DNA from: Corallococcus sp. NCRR
GTDB lineage: Bacteria; Myxococcota; Myxococcia; Myxococcales; Myxococcaceae
Length of the DNA: 64,000 nt
Direction: 5' to 3'
Assembly: GCF_026965535.1 (NCBI RefSeq)
Contig: NZ_CP114039.1
Location: 1,488,001 to 1,552,000 of the forward strand
The notes beneath the pieces were generated by a model. The model searched no databases. It was given only the letters and a program-made list of their open reading frames with translations, and was not told the DNA's origin. Position 1 is the first letter of the stretch, and each line of letters starts with the position of its first letter. The position numbers and the translations under genes were made by a program. Below are positions 19,508 to 28,913 of this stretch, one piece after another.

Positions 19508-20995
19508 ATGGCCTGGATGCGGGGGAAGACACTGCTCGTCGTCGCGCTCACGTCGCTGGGGGTGTTCGCGCCCGCGTGCGGCGGCGGCTCGGCGGAGGAC
19601 TCCAACACGCCTCCCACGCAGGACGGGCCGGTGCTCGTCCCGCCGACCCAGGCCCAGCTGCGCATCGTGCAGGCCGCGCCGGGCGCTCCCGCGATGGACG
19701 TCTACCTCGCGGGCGACCCCACGCCGGTGGCCCGGGCCGTGGCGTATGGCGCCACCACGGCCTACCTCACGCGTGACGCGGGCGCCGTCACCGTGGAGCT
19801 GCGGCCCACGGGCTCGGCGGCGGGCTCCGCGCCCGTCGTGTCCCAGCGGGTGGGCATGGAGGCCGGCACGCGCTGGACGGTGGTGACCGCGGGGGCCTTT
19901 GGCTCTCCGGACTCCAACGCGGCGATGCGCGCGCTGCTCTTGCGCGACAACACCGTCCCGGCCGACGGTGGCCAGACGCGCGTGCGCGTCGTCAACGCCG
20001 GCACGGACGCGCCGACGGTGGACGTGGACCTGGGCAATGACGGCTCGGTGGAGGTGGAGTCGCTCGCGCGCTTCCAGGACTCTGGCGAAGCGGCCCAGGT
20101 GCTGCCTTCAGGCACCGCGTTCCAGGTGGGCCTGCGCGCGGGCGGCCAGGCGCTGACGTCCTTCACCGTGCCCGCGGCCGGCTCTGGCACGGACACGCTC
20201 ATCGTCGCCACCGGCCTGATGTCCGCCCCCGCGCGCGCGGGCGACGGCTTCTCGCTGCTCACCGCGGGCCGCGACGGCACGCTGGCCATCCTCCGGCAGA
20301 ACCCCACGGTGTACGTGCTGCACGCGTCACCGGACGCGCCCGCGCTGGACCTCTTCGCCAGCGACCACGAGCTGGCCGGAGGCCTCTCCTACGGCGCGTT
20401 GTCCTCGCCGCTCCAGGTACCTCCGGGCGCGTACACGCTGGACTTCTTCGCCTCCGCGGCCGGGACGGAGCGTCCCATGAGCCCGCCGGTGGTGACGGCG
20501 ACGACGCCCACGCTCGTCCCGGGCGAGCGCTACCTGATGGTCGCCGCGGGCTACCTCGCGCCGCCCCGGCCGGCGGCGTCCGCCTTCACGCTGTTGCCCC
20601 TCACGGACCGCTTCGCGAGCGACCCGTCCAACCTGCGCCTGCGCTGGGTGCACGCCGCGGCGGACACGCCCGCCGTGGACGTGGGCCCACTGGGCTCGGA
20701 GCGCCGAGTGCTGCCGGACGCGCCCTTCCTGGACGTGCCCTTCGCCTCCGCCACCGCGCAGGACGGCCTGCCGCTGCCTGCTGGTGGCACCGTCACGCTG
20801 GGCGTGGTGCCATCCAACGACGCCAACCGCGCGCCGCGCACGAGCTTCTCCGTGACGCCCCAGCCGGACACGCGCGTCTTCGCCGTCGCCACCGACACGC
20901 CCGGCGCCGCGCCCGGAAGCTGGGACCTCCAGCTGCTGTGGGTGGACACCACTCGCACGCCGTGGACCGTGAGCACCCGGGCGCACGGGCCCTGA
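19508..20995 (+). CDS. DUF4397-domain lipoprotein
   Basis: 495 residues. The signal ends in APAC with Cys24 followed by GGGS, a lipoprotein export signal. At least two or three DUF4397-type repeats follow, each with the phrase VxHAxPDAPAxD (IVQAAPGAPAMDVYL, VLHASPDAPALDLF, WVHAAADTPAVDV) and a later stretch like PPGAYTLDF. These are beta-sandwich domains of unknown role on the cell surface. The ATG at 19508 has GAGGGGGA upstream. It ends three bases from the stop of the convergent barrel gene. Confidence 0.85.
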   Translation: MAWMRGKTLLVVALTSLGVFAPACGGGSAEDSNTPPTQDGPVLVPPTQAQLRIVQAAPGAPAMDVYLAGDPTPVARAVAYGATTAYLTRDAGAVTVELRPTGSAAGSAPVVSQRVGMEAGTRWTVVTAGAFGSPDSNAAMRALLLRDNTVPADGGQTRVRVVNAGTDAPTVDVDLGNDGSVEVESLARFQDSGEAAQVLPSGTAFQVGLRAGGQALTSFTVPAAGSGTDTLIVATGLMSAPARAGDGFSLLTAGRDGTLAILRQNPTVYVLHASPDAPALDLFASDHELAGGLSYGALSSPLQVPPGAYTLDFFASAAGTERPMSPPVVTATTPTLVPGERYLMVAAGYLAPPRPAASAFTLLPLTDRFASDPSNLRLRWVHAAADTPAVDVGPLGSERRVLPDAPFLDVPFASATAQDGLPLPAGGTVTLGVVPSNDANRAPRTSFSVTPQPDTRVFAVATDTPGAAPGSWDLQLLWVDTTRTPWTVSTRAHGP

Positions 20996-20997
20996 CC

Positions 20998-21660
20998 TCA
21001 GAAGGCCCAGCCCAGGTTGACCACGATGCGCTGGGTGAGGTTCCACGACGACTGGTGGACCGGCACCCACTCCGTCATGCCGCCCTCGCCCAGCCGGAGG
21101 GTGTCATAGGCGAGCACGTCGCGCCGGGCCCCGAGCCCCACGCCGCCCTGCACCGTGAAGCCGGGATCCACCACCACGGTGTAGCCCAGGACCGCCATGC
21201 CCCCCAGGGACCAGTTGTCCGTGTGTTGCTCCTCGGGCTCCGGGGTTCCGGAGAGGGCCCCCAGCGTCCAGTTGGAGCTCCGGCCCACGCCCACCTCCAG
21301 GCGCGGTGACAGCCACAGTCCTTCGGGGGCCCGGCCCGTCAGGTAGAAGCGCGCCGAGGGCGCCAGGCCGAACTGATAGAACGTGCGGTTGTAGCCCTCC
21401 CTCCCGGTGAGCGCCTCCTCCTCGAACCGCGTCCGGTCGTGGCTGAAGGTCGCGGACACGCCCAGCCCCACGGAGAAGCGCTCCCCCAGCACGCGCTCTC
21501 CCTCCAGCGACACCTGCCCCAGGCTCTGGAGGGGGATGGACACCGTCACCACGTTGCGCCGCTCCACCGGGAACGACCCCGTGGTGACGCCCTCCTCCGC
21601 GAACGCCGCCGCCGACACGAACACCCACGACACACCCAGCACCCACTTCATCGCGACCAT
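20998..21660 (-). CDS. Outer-membrane beta-barrel candidate
   Basis: 220 residues with a signal peptide (KWVLGVSWVFVSAAAFA). The mature chain alternates polar and hydrophobic residues in strands with many Gly and aromatic residues and ends in IVVNLGWAF, a terminal Phe typical of barrels recognised by the BAM machinery. Its length suggests an eight-strand barrel. The start could be either of two nearby ATGs (21660 or 21651). No closer family recognised. Confidence 0.65.
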   Translation of the reverse strand: MVAMKWVLGVSWVFVSAAAFAEEGVTTGSFPVERRNVVTVSIPLQSLGQVSLEGERVLGERFSVGLGVSATFSHDRTRFEEEALTGREGYNRTFYQFGLAPSARFYLTGRAPEGLWLSPRLEVGVGRSSNWTLGALSGTPEPEEQHTDNWSLGGMAVLGYTVVVDPGFTVQGGVGLGARRDVLAYDTLRLGEGGMTEWVPVHQSSWNLTQRIVVNLGWAF

Positions 21661-21821
21661 GTGATGAACCCCGTCATGAAGCCGGACCCCCAAGGTCCGT
21701 CATGCGGAGGACACCCATCGCAATCGATGTGCCAGCCTGCTCACAGAGGGAGCACCGCGACGGTGACGTCTGACAGCGTGACAACGTGTCCCCGGCACGA
21801 AGGGACACGCATGTCACCGTG

Positions 21822-24800
21822 TCACGGCGGCGAGAGCTTCGCCTGGGCCTGCTCGCGGCGCAGCTGGAGCACGCGCACGTCCGGATCCACCAGCAACCGC
21901 TCCGGTTCGAACTCCGAGCGCAGCGTCACCTGCACGGCCTCACCGGCCCCGGGCTCCACGCGCGTCACGGCCGCCGCGGTCCCCAGGGGCGCGGCGGACT
22001 CCCCGGCCTTCGTCACCGTCACCTCCACCGGCATGCGGCCCGTGCCCACGTTCGTCACCGTCGCCGTGGTCACCCACTGGCCGCCGTCCTTCGTCACGCG
22101 CGCGTCGGTGACGCGGTACTCGGGCACCACGACCTCGAAGAAGGCCTGCCGGGTGAAGCGGTCGAACGCCTCGGGGGATGGCGCGAACGGGCGCATCACC
22201 GCGATGAAGTCCTGCAGCACCGGATGGTCGGCGTTGTTCATGGAGTGCTTCAGGAAGGCCTGGAGCCCCGCGTGCATCGCGTCGCGGCCCATCAGGTCCT
22301 CCAGCATCCAGAACGTCCAGCCGCCCTTCTCGTAGAGGACCACGGTGTCGCCGTCGCGCGAGCCGTCCAGCTTCACCAGCGGCTGCTCCGCGTCCACGCG
22401 CCGGCCCTTGCCGTAGCGCTCCTCCATGCGCTTCGCGGTCTGCCGGCGGGCCTCCTGCCCATCCAACTGCTCGATGAGCTTCAGGGCCGAGTAGTGCGAC
22501 ATGCCCTCCGACAGCACGTTGCCGCCGGGCCCCTTGCCGGGGATGAGCAGGTTGCCCCACCACTGGTGCGCGGCCTCGTGCGCGGTGACGAGCAGCACCG
22601 CGTTCGACTCCGGCGTCGTGCGCGTGAGGAACCCGATGGACTCCGAGAACGTGATGTCCGTGGGGAAGCCCTGCGCGTAGTTGTCCAGGCCGGCGAACTC
22701 GGACAGCTTCAGCTCCGCCCAGGGGAACGGGTGGAACCACTCCGAGTAGTACCGGCGCGCCGCCTCCAGCCCCCGCATCATCTCCGGCACGTTGTAGCCG
22801 TGCGCGGGGTCGTGGAACACCACCGTGCCCGCGCCGTCCACGCGGGTCCACCTCCCCGCGATGACGTTGAAGAAGCTCACCGGGTAATCGCTGCGCCACA
22901 CGGTGGTGCGCCGGCCGTCCTTCACCGAGTCGCTCTCGCGCACGCCCACGGAGTTGAGCGTGTAGGCCTCCGGGCCGCTCACGCGGATCCGGAACGGGAA
23001 CGGCATGTTGCTGCCCCAGGCGGACTCCGTCGGCCCTTCGTAGAAGTCATCCGGGTACACGCGCGGCTCGTACTTGTTCTCCTTCGGGTCGATGCCACGC
23101 TCCTCCTCGTAGCCCACCACCGGCGCGAACGTGGTCGTCTCGCTGGTGAGCACCGCGCCGGACGGGAGGATGAACTCCTTGAACGCGCCGCCCGCGCGGG
23201 ACACGCCCGCCGGCACGTGGCCCGCGTACTGGAAGCCCACCGTCACCTTCGCGCCGGGGGGCAGCGGCGTGGCTGGCGTGAAGACATACAGCCCGGCGCG
23301 GTCCTCCGGCGTCACGTCCTTCCCGTCCAGCGTCCAGCGCACGTCCGTCCAGCTGTCGCCGCCGCTCAAGGCGAAGCGCGGCAGCGCCACGGCGTGCCGG
23401 TTCATCAGCGTGTACGTGCCCTTCATGCGGAAGGCGCTCGCCTCCGGCTCCAGGTCCACGTCCAGGTCCACGTCCGCCAGCATGGGCTGCGGCGCGTCCT
23501 TCCACGTGGCCAGGTTCTTCTGCCAGTACTCCTTCGCGCGCTTCTTCGCCGCCGCGCCCTGGTGGCCCTGCGACACGAGGATGCCCAGCCACGCCAGCGC
23601 CACCACCGGCACCGCCAGATACGGAGAGAGCCGCCACAGCCCGCGCCCGAGGCCCGAGGGCTTCAGTCCCTCCAGCGTCGTCACCGGGTCGCGGACACGG
23701 CGGCCGTCCAGGCGCACCGCCAGCGCCGTGAAGAAGACGGCCCCGCCCAGCGCGGCCACGCGGTTGAGCACCAGCGCGGCGCGGTCCACCTGGAAGGCGC
23801 CCAGGTCGGTCCACCGGACCGCGTCCCACAGGGGCCAGTTCGTCACCCAGGTGAGGTCGCCTCGCACGGCGACGTAGCCGGTGAGGCCCAGCGCGGCCAG
23901 GGCCAGCGCGTAGGTGCCGAAGCGGCCGCCCGTCACCGCGCGCGCGGCCAGGATGAAGCCCGTCCACAGGAGGAAGGTGGGGAACAGCAACAGCCCCCAC
24001 ACCAGGACATACGGCGTCAGCGACAGCGGCACCGTGCCCTGGGACACCTGCACCAGCGTGCCCGCGAGCGCCATGGCCGTGAGCAGCGCCACCGCCACCA
24101 AGCTGTTCGCCAGCGCCTTGCCCAGCAGCACCGACAGCGTGCGCACCGGCGTCGCGTCGTGGATGGGCGCGAAGTGGGAGGCCTGCTCGCGCTCCAGCGA
24201 CTCCACCACGTAGAACATCAACAACAGACACACGAGCACGGACGCCTGCCCCATCGTCTGCACCGCGAAGCGGCCGGGCACCAGCAGCACGCGCGTGTCG
24301 AAGGGGCCCACCGCCGTGTACCCCTGAGACACCATCTGGAACACCAGGAGCGGCAGGAACAGGTAGAGCCCCGGCTGCGACAAGAGGCCCCGCCCTTCCG
24401 CGCGCGTCACCGTCCACAGCCCCGTCCAGAAGCCCGGCGGACGCACGCCCATGCGCAGCGCGGACAGCGGGGCCTCCGCGTGCGACAGCGCCACCTGCGC
24501 GGGAGGCGCGTCGATGACCGCGCCCTTGCGAGGGGTCTTCGTGCGCACCTCGCCCCGGAGCGCGCGGCGGAAGTGGCGTTCGCTCCAGGCCACCGCGCCC
24601 AGGCCCAGGGCCATGAGCACGAAGCGGCTGGTGACGAAGAGGGCGTCCAGGCCCACGGGCTGCGTGTTGTAGAAGTCCACGCCCCGGTCCACCTTGATCC
24701 ACGTCTCCGTGAGCCACCGGAAGCCGCCGGGGTCCAGCGCCATCAGGAACCGGTTCACGCGCGGATCCAGCCAGCCGGGGGACCAATCCCAGAGGAAGAA

Positions 24801-25403
24801 CGCGCAGAGGAAGAACAGCCCCACCGGCAGGAAGTACACCGGCACCGCGCGGCGCGTGCGCTCGCCCGTGGCGAAGGCCGCGCCCGCCATGAAGACGATG
24901 AGCGGCAGGCCGAACCACACCGCGCCGCCCACGTAGTTCCCCCACGCGAAGGGCCCGCGGAACTCCGCGTCCGCGCCCGCCGGGACGACGTGGTGGAAGA
25001 AGACGAGCAGCCCCATCATCCACCCGAGCGCCAGCACATACGCGCCCAGCACGCCCGCGAACTTGCCCCACACGTACTCCGCGGGCGTCAGCGGCGAGGT
25101 GTGCAGGATGGGCTGCACGCGGGCCTCGTCGTCGGAGATGACGGACATGCCCGCGCCCACGGACACGAAGAAGGTGAACAGCATGAAGGTGAGCAGCAGC
25201 ACCGTCTGCGCGACAGCGAAGGCGCTGGTGATCCACGCCTTCTTGCCGCCCACCTCCGTGCTGCCCGCGTCGATGGTGACGTTGCCGGAGGACACGCCCC
25301 ACACCACCAGCACCAGCAGCACGAGCAGCACCCAGAACAAGGGGCGCCGTGTCTGGTGGCGCCACTCGGTGCGCGCCACACGCCATAGCCGGGCCGCGTT
25401 CAC
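21822..25403 (-). CDS. ABC-2 permease fused to M1 family aminopeptidase
   Basis: 1193 residues. Residues 1 to about 600 are ABC-2-type permease with about twelve hydrophobic segments in two halves (first segment PLFWVLLVLLVLVVWGV). The C-terminal half is an M1-like gluzincin with HEAAH (942-946) and the third ligand Glu966 in LSEGMSHY. Such fusions are known from bacterial annotation but their substrates are not. The permease half should pair with the ATPase encoded just upstream; the GTG start overlaps that gene's stop (GTGA), so translation is coupled. A plausible job is export or handling of peptides at the membrane. Confidence 0.9.
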   Translation of the reverse strand: MNAARLWRVARTEWRHQTRRPLFWVLLVLLVLVVWGVSSGNVTIDAGSTEVGGKKAWITSAFAVAQTVLLLTFMLFTFFVSVGAGMSVISDDEARVQPILHTSPLTPAEYVWGKFAGVLGAYVLALGWMMGLLVFFHHVVPAGADAEFRGPFAWGNYVGGAVWFGLPLIVFMAGAAFATGERTRRAVPVYFLPVGLFFLCAFFLWDWSPGWLDPRVNRFLMALDPGGFRWLTETWIKVDRGVDFYNTQPVGLDALFVTSRFVLMALGLGAVAWSERHFRRALRGEVRTKTPRKGAVIDAPPAQVALSHAEAPLSALRMGVRPPGFWTGLWTVTRAEGRGLLSQPGLYLFLPLLVFQMVSQGYTAVGPFDTRVLLVPGRFAVQTMGQASVLVCLLLMFYVVESLEREQASHFAPIHDATPVRTLSVLLGKALANSLVAVALLTAMALAGTLVQVSQGTVPLSLTPYVLVWGLLLFPTFLLWTGFILAARAVTGGRFGTYALALAALGLTGYVAVRGDLTWVTNWPLWDAVRWTDLGAFQVDRAALVLNRVAALGGAVFFTALAVRLDGRRVRDPVTTLEGLKPSGLGRGLWRLSPYLAVPVVALAWLGILVSQGHQGAAAKKRAKEYWQKNLATWKDAPQPMLADVDLDVDLEPEASAFRMKGTYTLMNRHAVALPRFALSGGDSWTDVRWTLDGKDVTPEDRAGLYVFTPATPLPPGAKVTVGFQYAGHVPAGVSRAGGAFKEFILPSGAVLTSETTTFAPVVGYEEERGIDPKENKYEPRVYPDDFYEGPTESAWGSNMPFPFRIRVSGPEAYTLNSVGVRESDSVKDGRRTTVWRSDYPVSFFNVIAGRWTRVDGAGTVVFHDPAHGYNVPEMMRGLEAARRYYSEWFHPFPWAELKLSEFAGLDNYAQGFPTDITFSESIGFLTRTTPESNAVLLVTAHEAAHQWWGNLLIPGKGPGGNVLSEGMSHYSALKLIEQLDGQEARRQTAKRMEERYGKGRRVDAEQPLVKLDGSRDGDTVVLYEKGGWTFWMLEDLMGRDAMHAGLQAFLKHSMNNADHPVLQDFIAVMRPFAPSPEAFDRFTRQAFFEVVVPEYRVTDARVTKDGGQWVTTATVTNVGTGRMPVEVTVTKAGESAAPLGTAAAVTRVEPGAGEAVQVTLRSEFEPERLLVDPDVRVLQLRREQAQAKLSPP

Positions 25404-26314
25404 GCGCCCACCGCCGGGGCGGACGCTGGAGCCTTGGACTCGGGCGCGTCCTTCATCAGGAGGAGGTAGGCGTCCTCCAGCGTGGGCGGCGTGCGCTCGA
25501 AGCCCGGGGGCACGGGCGTGCCCGGGGCGGCGTGGATGCGCACGCGGTTCTTGCCCTCGAAGAGCACGGCCTGGGTGACGCGCCAGGCCTGCTGGAAGGC
25601 GGCCATGTCGGCCGGGGGGACGGTGCCCTCGAAGAGGGTGTCCTGGAGGGCGGCCTTCGCCTCGGTGGGGCTGGTGATGGCCATCACGCGGCCGTGGCGG
25701 ATGACGGCGAAGCGGGGACAGAGCATGGCCACGTCCTCCACGATGTGCGTGGACAGGAGCACCGTGCGCTCATGGGCCATCTCCGCGAGCAGCCGGTAGA
25801 AGCGCTGTCGCTCCTCGGGGTCCAGGCCCGCGGTGGGCTCGTCCACGATGAGGAGCTTCGGATCGCCGGCCAGCGCCTGCGCGATTCCCAGCCGCTGCCG
25901 CATGCCGCCGGAGTACTCCTTCACCTTGCGCTTCGCCGCGAAGGTGAGGTTCACGCGCTCCAGCAGCTGGGCGCACAGGGCCTTCAGCCCCTGCGGCGCG
26001 GTGACGCCCTTGAGCTCCAGCAGATAGCGCAGCATGTCCTGGCCGGAGAGGTACGGATAGAAGCCGAACTCCTGTGGCAGGTAGCCCAGGTGCGGGCGCA
26101 GCGCCTCCGGGTGGCGCACGAGGTCCAGGCCGTCGAGCGTCACCTCGCCAGAGGTCGGCTCCAGCAGGCCGGAGAGGATCTTCATCAGCGTGGACTTGCC
26201 CGCGCCGTTGGGCCCGAGCAGCCCGAACATCCCCTTGGGGACCTCCAGGTCCACGCCACGAAGGGCCGTCACCGGGCCCGGATACACCTTCACCAGGTTG
26301 CGCAGGCTGAGCAT
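25400..26314 (-). CDS. ABC transporter ATP-binding protein
   Basis: 304 residues with all ABC ATPase motifs: Walker A GPNGAGKS, Q-loop LPQEFGF, signature YSGGMRQRLG, Walker B LLIVDEPTAGLDP and the switch His in LLSTHIVED. The C-terminal 80 residues are a tail as in ABC-2 exporters of the CcmA/NatA type. It lies directly upstream of the permease-peptidase gene with a four-base overlap and must energise it. The ATG at 26314 begins with the standard LSLRNLVKVYPG strand; the upstream extension is not family-like. Confidence 0.93.
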   Translation of the reverse strand: MLSLRNLVKVYPGPVTALRGVDLEVPKGMFGLLGPNGAGKSTLMKILSGLLEPTSGEVTLDGLDLVRHPEALRPHLGYLPQEFGFYPYLSGQDMLRYLLELKGVTAPQGLKALCAQLLERVNLTFAAKRKVKEYSGGMRQRLGIAQALAGDPKLLIVDEPTAGLDPEERQRFYRLLAEMAHERTVLLSTHIVEDVAMLCPRFAVIRHGRVMAITSPTEAKAALQDTLFEGTVPPADMAAFQQAWRVTQAVLFEGKNRVRIHAAPGTPVPPGFERTPPTLEDAYLLLMKDAPESKAPASAPAVGA

Positions 26315-26355
26315 GTGGCCCGTTCTACGCCGGAGCCCGGGGCTCCATTTCCAGC

Positions 26356-26407
26356 TTCGTGCACGAAAGGGCACACCGTGCGTTCAGGAGCGCACTCGCG
26401 CGGTGTG
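26356..26407. promoter_or_regulatory. Palindrome and hairpin in a divergent promoter region
   Basis: TTCGTGCACGAA (26356-26367) is a perfect 12-base palindrome. Directly after it CACACCG (26372-26378) and CGGTGTG (26401-26407) are inverted repeats with an inner TGCG/CGCA pair. They lie between the divergent ATPase and lipoprotein genes, where an operator would be expected. Confidence 0.35.
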
Positions 26408-26422
26408 TTAGACGGCCAGGGC

Positions 26423-26953
26423 ATGAACCTTCGACCTGTCTGTCTTTCCCTCGTGGTGGGCGCCTTTGCAGTCCTGGGCTGCTCGGGTCCGACCTATCTC
26501 CACGGCAAGGCCCTGGAGCAGAACGAGTACCGGGGCTACGGCGAGTACCTGCCCGATCGCGACCGCGAGGTGCTCACCCAGGCGGCGGCGGTGAAGGACG
26601 TGGCATCGGTCATCTTCCTGCAGGAGACGTTGCCGGAGGGCATCGAGATGACCTCCCACCTGCTCCAGGTGAAGGACGGGTATTCGCACCAGTTGCTGGG
26701 CAAGCTGGCCTTCAGCCGGGGGCAGGTGGACTCCAAGCAGGAGCTCATCGCGCACGTGAGGAAGGTGGCGCTGGCGGCGGGAGGCGACGCGGCCGTCGGC
26801 ATCTTCCTGCTCACGCCGGCCAGCGACTACTCCCAGGCGCAGGCGGTGGAGGCGGTCATCCTCAAGCTGGACCCGCGCGTGCGCGCGAAGCTGCGTCCGG
26901 AAGAGGCGACGGTGAAAGGTGCGTCGGCATCCCCCGGCACCGAGCATCTCTAA
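26423..26953 (+). CDS. Small exported lipoprotein
   Basis: 176 residues. The signal peptide ends in the lipobox VLGC (Cys20). The mature chain is soluble and mixed alpha/beta, with no recognised family. The 3' end overlaps by 92 bases, on the opposite strand, the end of the GntR-type regulator gene. The ATG at 26423 was chosen because it starts the signal peptide; the frame is open far upstream on the antisense of the ABC genes. Confidence 0.7.
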   Translation: MNLRPVCLSLVVGAFAVLGCSGPTYLHGKALEQNEYRGYGEYLPDRDREVLTQAAAVKDVASVIFLQETLPEGIEMTSHLLQVKDGYSHQLLGKLAFSRGQVDSKQELIAHVRKVALAAGGDAAVGIFLLTPASDYSQAQAVEAVILKLDPRVRAKLRPEEATVKGASASPGTEHL

Positions 26954-28121
26954 GCAGGTCATCTGAAGCGCATGAACACGGGGCGGGTCGTCCCAGGGAG
27001 TGCGCAATGGACCGCCAGAGACGGGTCACCCACCGCCTGAGGCGGCCATGAGGTGCACCGCCCGCCATGCCCGTGTGTCCATGGGCGGGGGTGGGTGATG
27101 GCTCGGGAACCCCGGCGGCGGCTGGAGACAACGACACGCCGCTACCGGGCTGAGGGGCCGCAACTGGAAAGCAGGAGGCAACCCCAAGCACCTGAGAGCC
27201 CTCAGAGGCTGACGCGACACCGCCGAAACCGCGCTCCTCGTCCAAGGGCCGTGCCTCCAGCCCATTCTCCTGCCCGATGACTTGCACCGGCTCGCCGAGA
27301 GGGCTCTCCGGGACGCAAGGCCGTGCCCCCAGCGCATCGTCCGGCGCGATGGCTGCCACAGGGGTACTGAGAAGGTCCTCCTGGGAGCATGGAGCCGCGG
27401 GAGACACAGGCTCCGTGGGGAGGGGAGCGAAGGCATTCAGCACCAGCTCATCGCAAGCCTTCATCAGCGCCGGCAGCTCGTGCTGAAGCGCCTGCACGTT
27501 GCGCTCCGAAAGGGCTTCACTCGCGCAGGTGGCCCATTTGCGCAGCGCCTCTCCCCCCAGGAGCGGCAGCAGTTGGGCGGCACCTCCCAGGAACGCCCGC
27601 TGCAGGGACTGAACGAGGAGCACATGTCCGGGACGGTCCGCCACCCGGGCCGCCAGCCGCAGCAACTCGAACTCCACGTGGGCGCAGGCGGCTCCCGGCT
27701 CCCAGCGCGCCGCGTTCCAGAGCTGGAAGCACAAGCCCCCCAGCCGGTCCAGGTCGAGGTCCGAAGCCTTCGCGCAGCAGTCGACCAGCAACTCCACCAG
27801 CACCTGCCGCCTGAGGCTGAAGTAGCCCTCCAGCAGCCACCGGGCATGCGGGGAGCGCACGTCATGTAGCGCCAACCCCAGGTTCTCCAGCATCAGCGAC
27901 TCATCCAGCGCCACTGCGCGAGTCCTGCGTCCGGGGCGCTGAACCACGAGGCCTCGAGCCGCCAGCCGCCGCAGGGCTTCGCGGATGGTGCCCCGGCTCA
28001 CCCCATAACGCTGCGCCAGCTTCGCTTCGGGACCGAATTGCCCGCTCGGGTGCAGTCGTCCCAACGCGATGTCGCGCTCGATTTGCGCCTCCACATAAGC
28101 CACGAGCCCTCCCCGTTCCAT
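26862..28121 (-). CDS. GntR-family regulator of the FadR type with long tail
   Basis: 419 residues. Residues about 1-70 form the GntR winged helix (EAKLAQRYGVSRGTIREALRRLAARGLV). Residues about 75-230 are all-helical and resemble a FadR/FCD effector domain, which in relatives binds acyl-CoA or small acids. The last 180 residues are Pro/Ala-rich low complexity, unusual for the family, and run 92 bases antisense into the lipoprotein gene. The ATG at 28121 has AGGAGG eight bases upstream; the ATG at 28127 is only two bases from it. The upstream kilobase carries six palindromes that may be its operators. Confidence 0.8.
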   Translation of the reverse strand: MERGGLVAYVEAQIERDIALGRLHPSGQFGPEAKLAQRYGVSRGTIREALRRLAARGLVVQRPGRRTRAVALDESLMLENLGLALHDVRSPHARWLLEGYFSLRRQVLVELLVDCCAKASDLDLDRLGGLCFQLWNAARWEPGAACAHVEFELLRLAARVADRPGHVLLVQSLQRAFLGGAAQLLPLLGGEALRKWATCASEALSERNVQALQHELPALMKACDELVLNAFAPLPTEPVSPAAPCSQEDLLSTPVAAIAPDDALGARPCVPESPLGEPVQVIGQENGLEARPLDEERGFGGVASASEGSQVLGVASCFPVAAPQPGSGVSLSPAAAGVPEPSPTPAHGHTGMAGGAPHGRLRRWVTRLWRSIAHSLGRPAPCSCASDDLLRDARCRGMPTHLSPSPLPDAASRARAGPA

Positions 28122-28235
28122 CCCCATCCCCTCCTCGTTTCAGCATCGCCATCCAACCACAGGGGTCTGACATGGACGTGCGGCCCCACCAGCCTCATTG
28201 CCAGCCAGGAGGTCGCCCTCCAGCCCCGGGCGGCG

Positions 28236-28264
28236 AAAACCTGTCCGACTGTCGGACAAGTTCG
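28236..28264. promoter_or_regulatory. Palindrome copy 1
   Basis: Left arm complete (AAAACCTGTCCGAC); right arm ends ACAAGTT instead of ACAGGTT. Nearest copy to the regulator gene, about 115 bases upstream of its start. Confidence 0.5.
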
Positions 28265-28913
28265 CGAGGCCCGATGCGGCGAAAACCCGTCCGACAGTCG
28301 GACAGGTTTTTGGACTGCGCGCCCGGCGGGCGGCCCTGGTCGTGGATCCGTCCTGCTGTCCGCACACGCACGACATCGCGGCCGACCGCTGAGATCCGAC
28401 AGGTGCGAGACCTCGGCTCTACATGGCGAGAGCCTGTCCGACTGTCGGACAGGTTTTTGGACTGCGCGCCCGGAGGGGCCGATGCCCGTGGATCCGTATC
28501 GCATCCCACTCACGCACGGCATCGCGACCAACCACTGAGAGCCGAACGGCGTACGACCCTGGCTCCACATAGTGCGAACCTGTCCGACTGTCGGACAGGT
28601 TTCTGGATTGCTCGCCCGGAAGGGACCTCTGCCCGTGTTCCCTCATTGCCGTCCGCGCATCCACGGCGTCGCGGTTCACTGCCGTGGTCCGACAAGCGCG
28701 TGACCTCGGATTCATGGGGTCCGGACTTGTCCGAGTGTCGGACAGGTTTCTGGACTGCGCGCCCGGCAGGGGTGCTGTCCGTGGTCCCTTGTTTCCGTCC
28801 GCTCACGACCTACCATCTCGGTTCACTGCTTTGCTTCGCGATGCGTGCGCCCTCGCGGCAGGCCCACCTCGTTGACTGGCGGGCCCGTGCGGCTGGCGGC
28901 CTCTTGCGGGAAA

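Noticed and set aside
21786..25388. 1200-residue plus-strand frame opposite the permease-peptidase gene
   Set aside because: Arg/His/Ala/Gln-rich shadow frame caused by high GC; the minus-strand protein has complete functional motifs.
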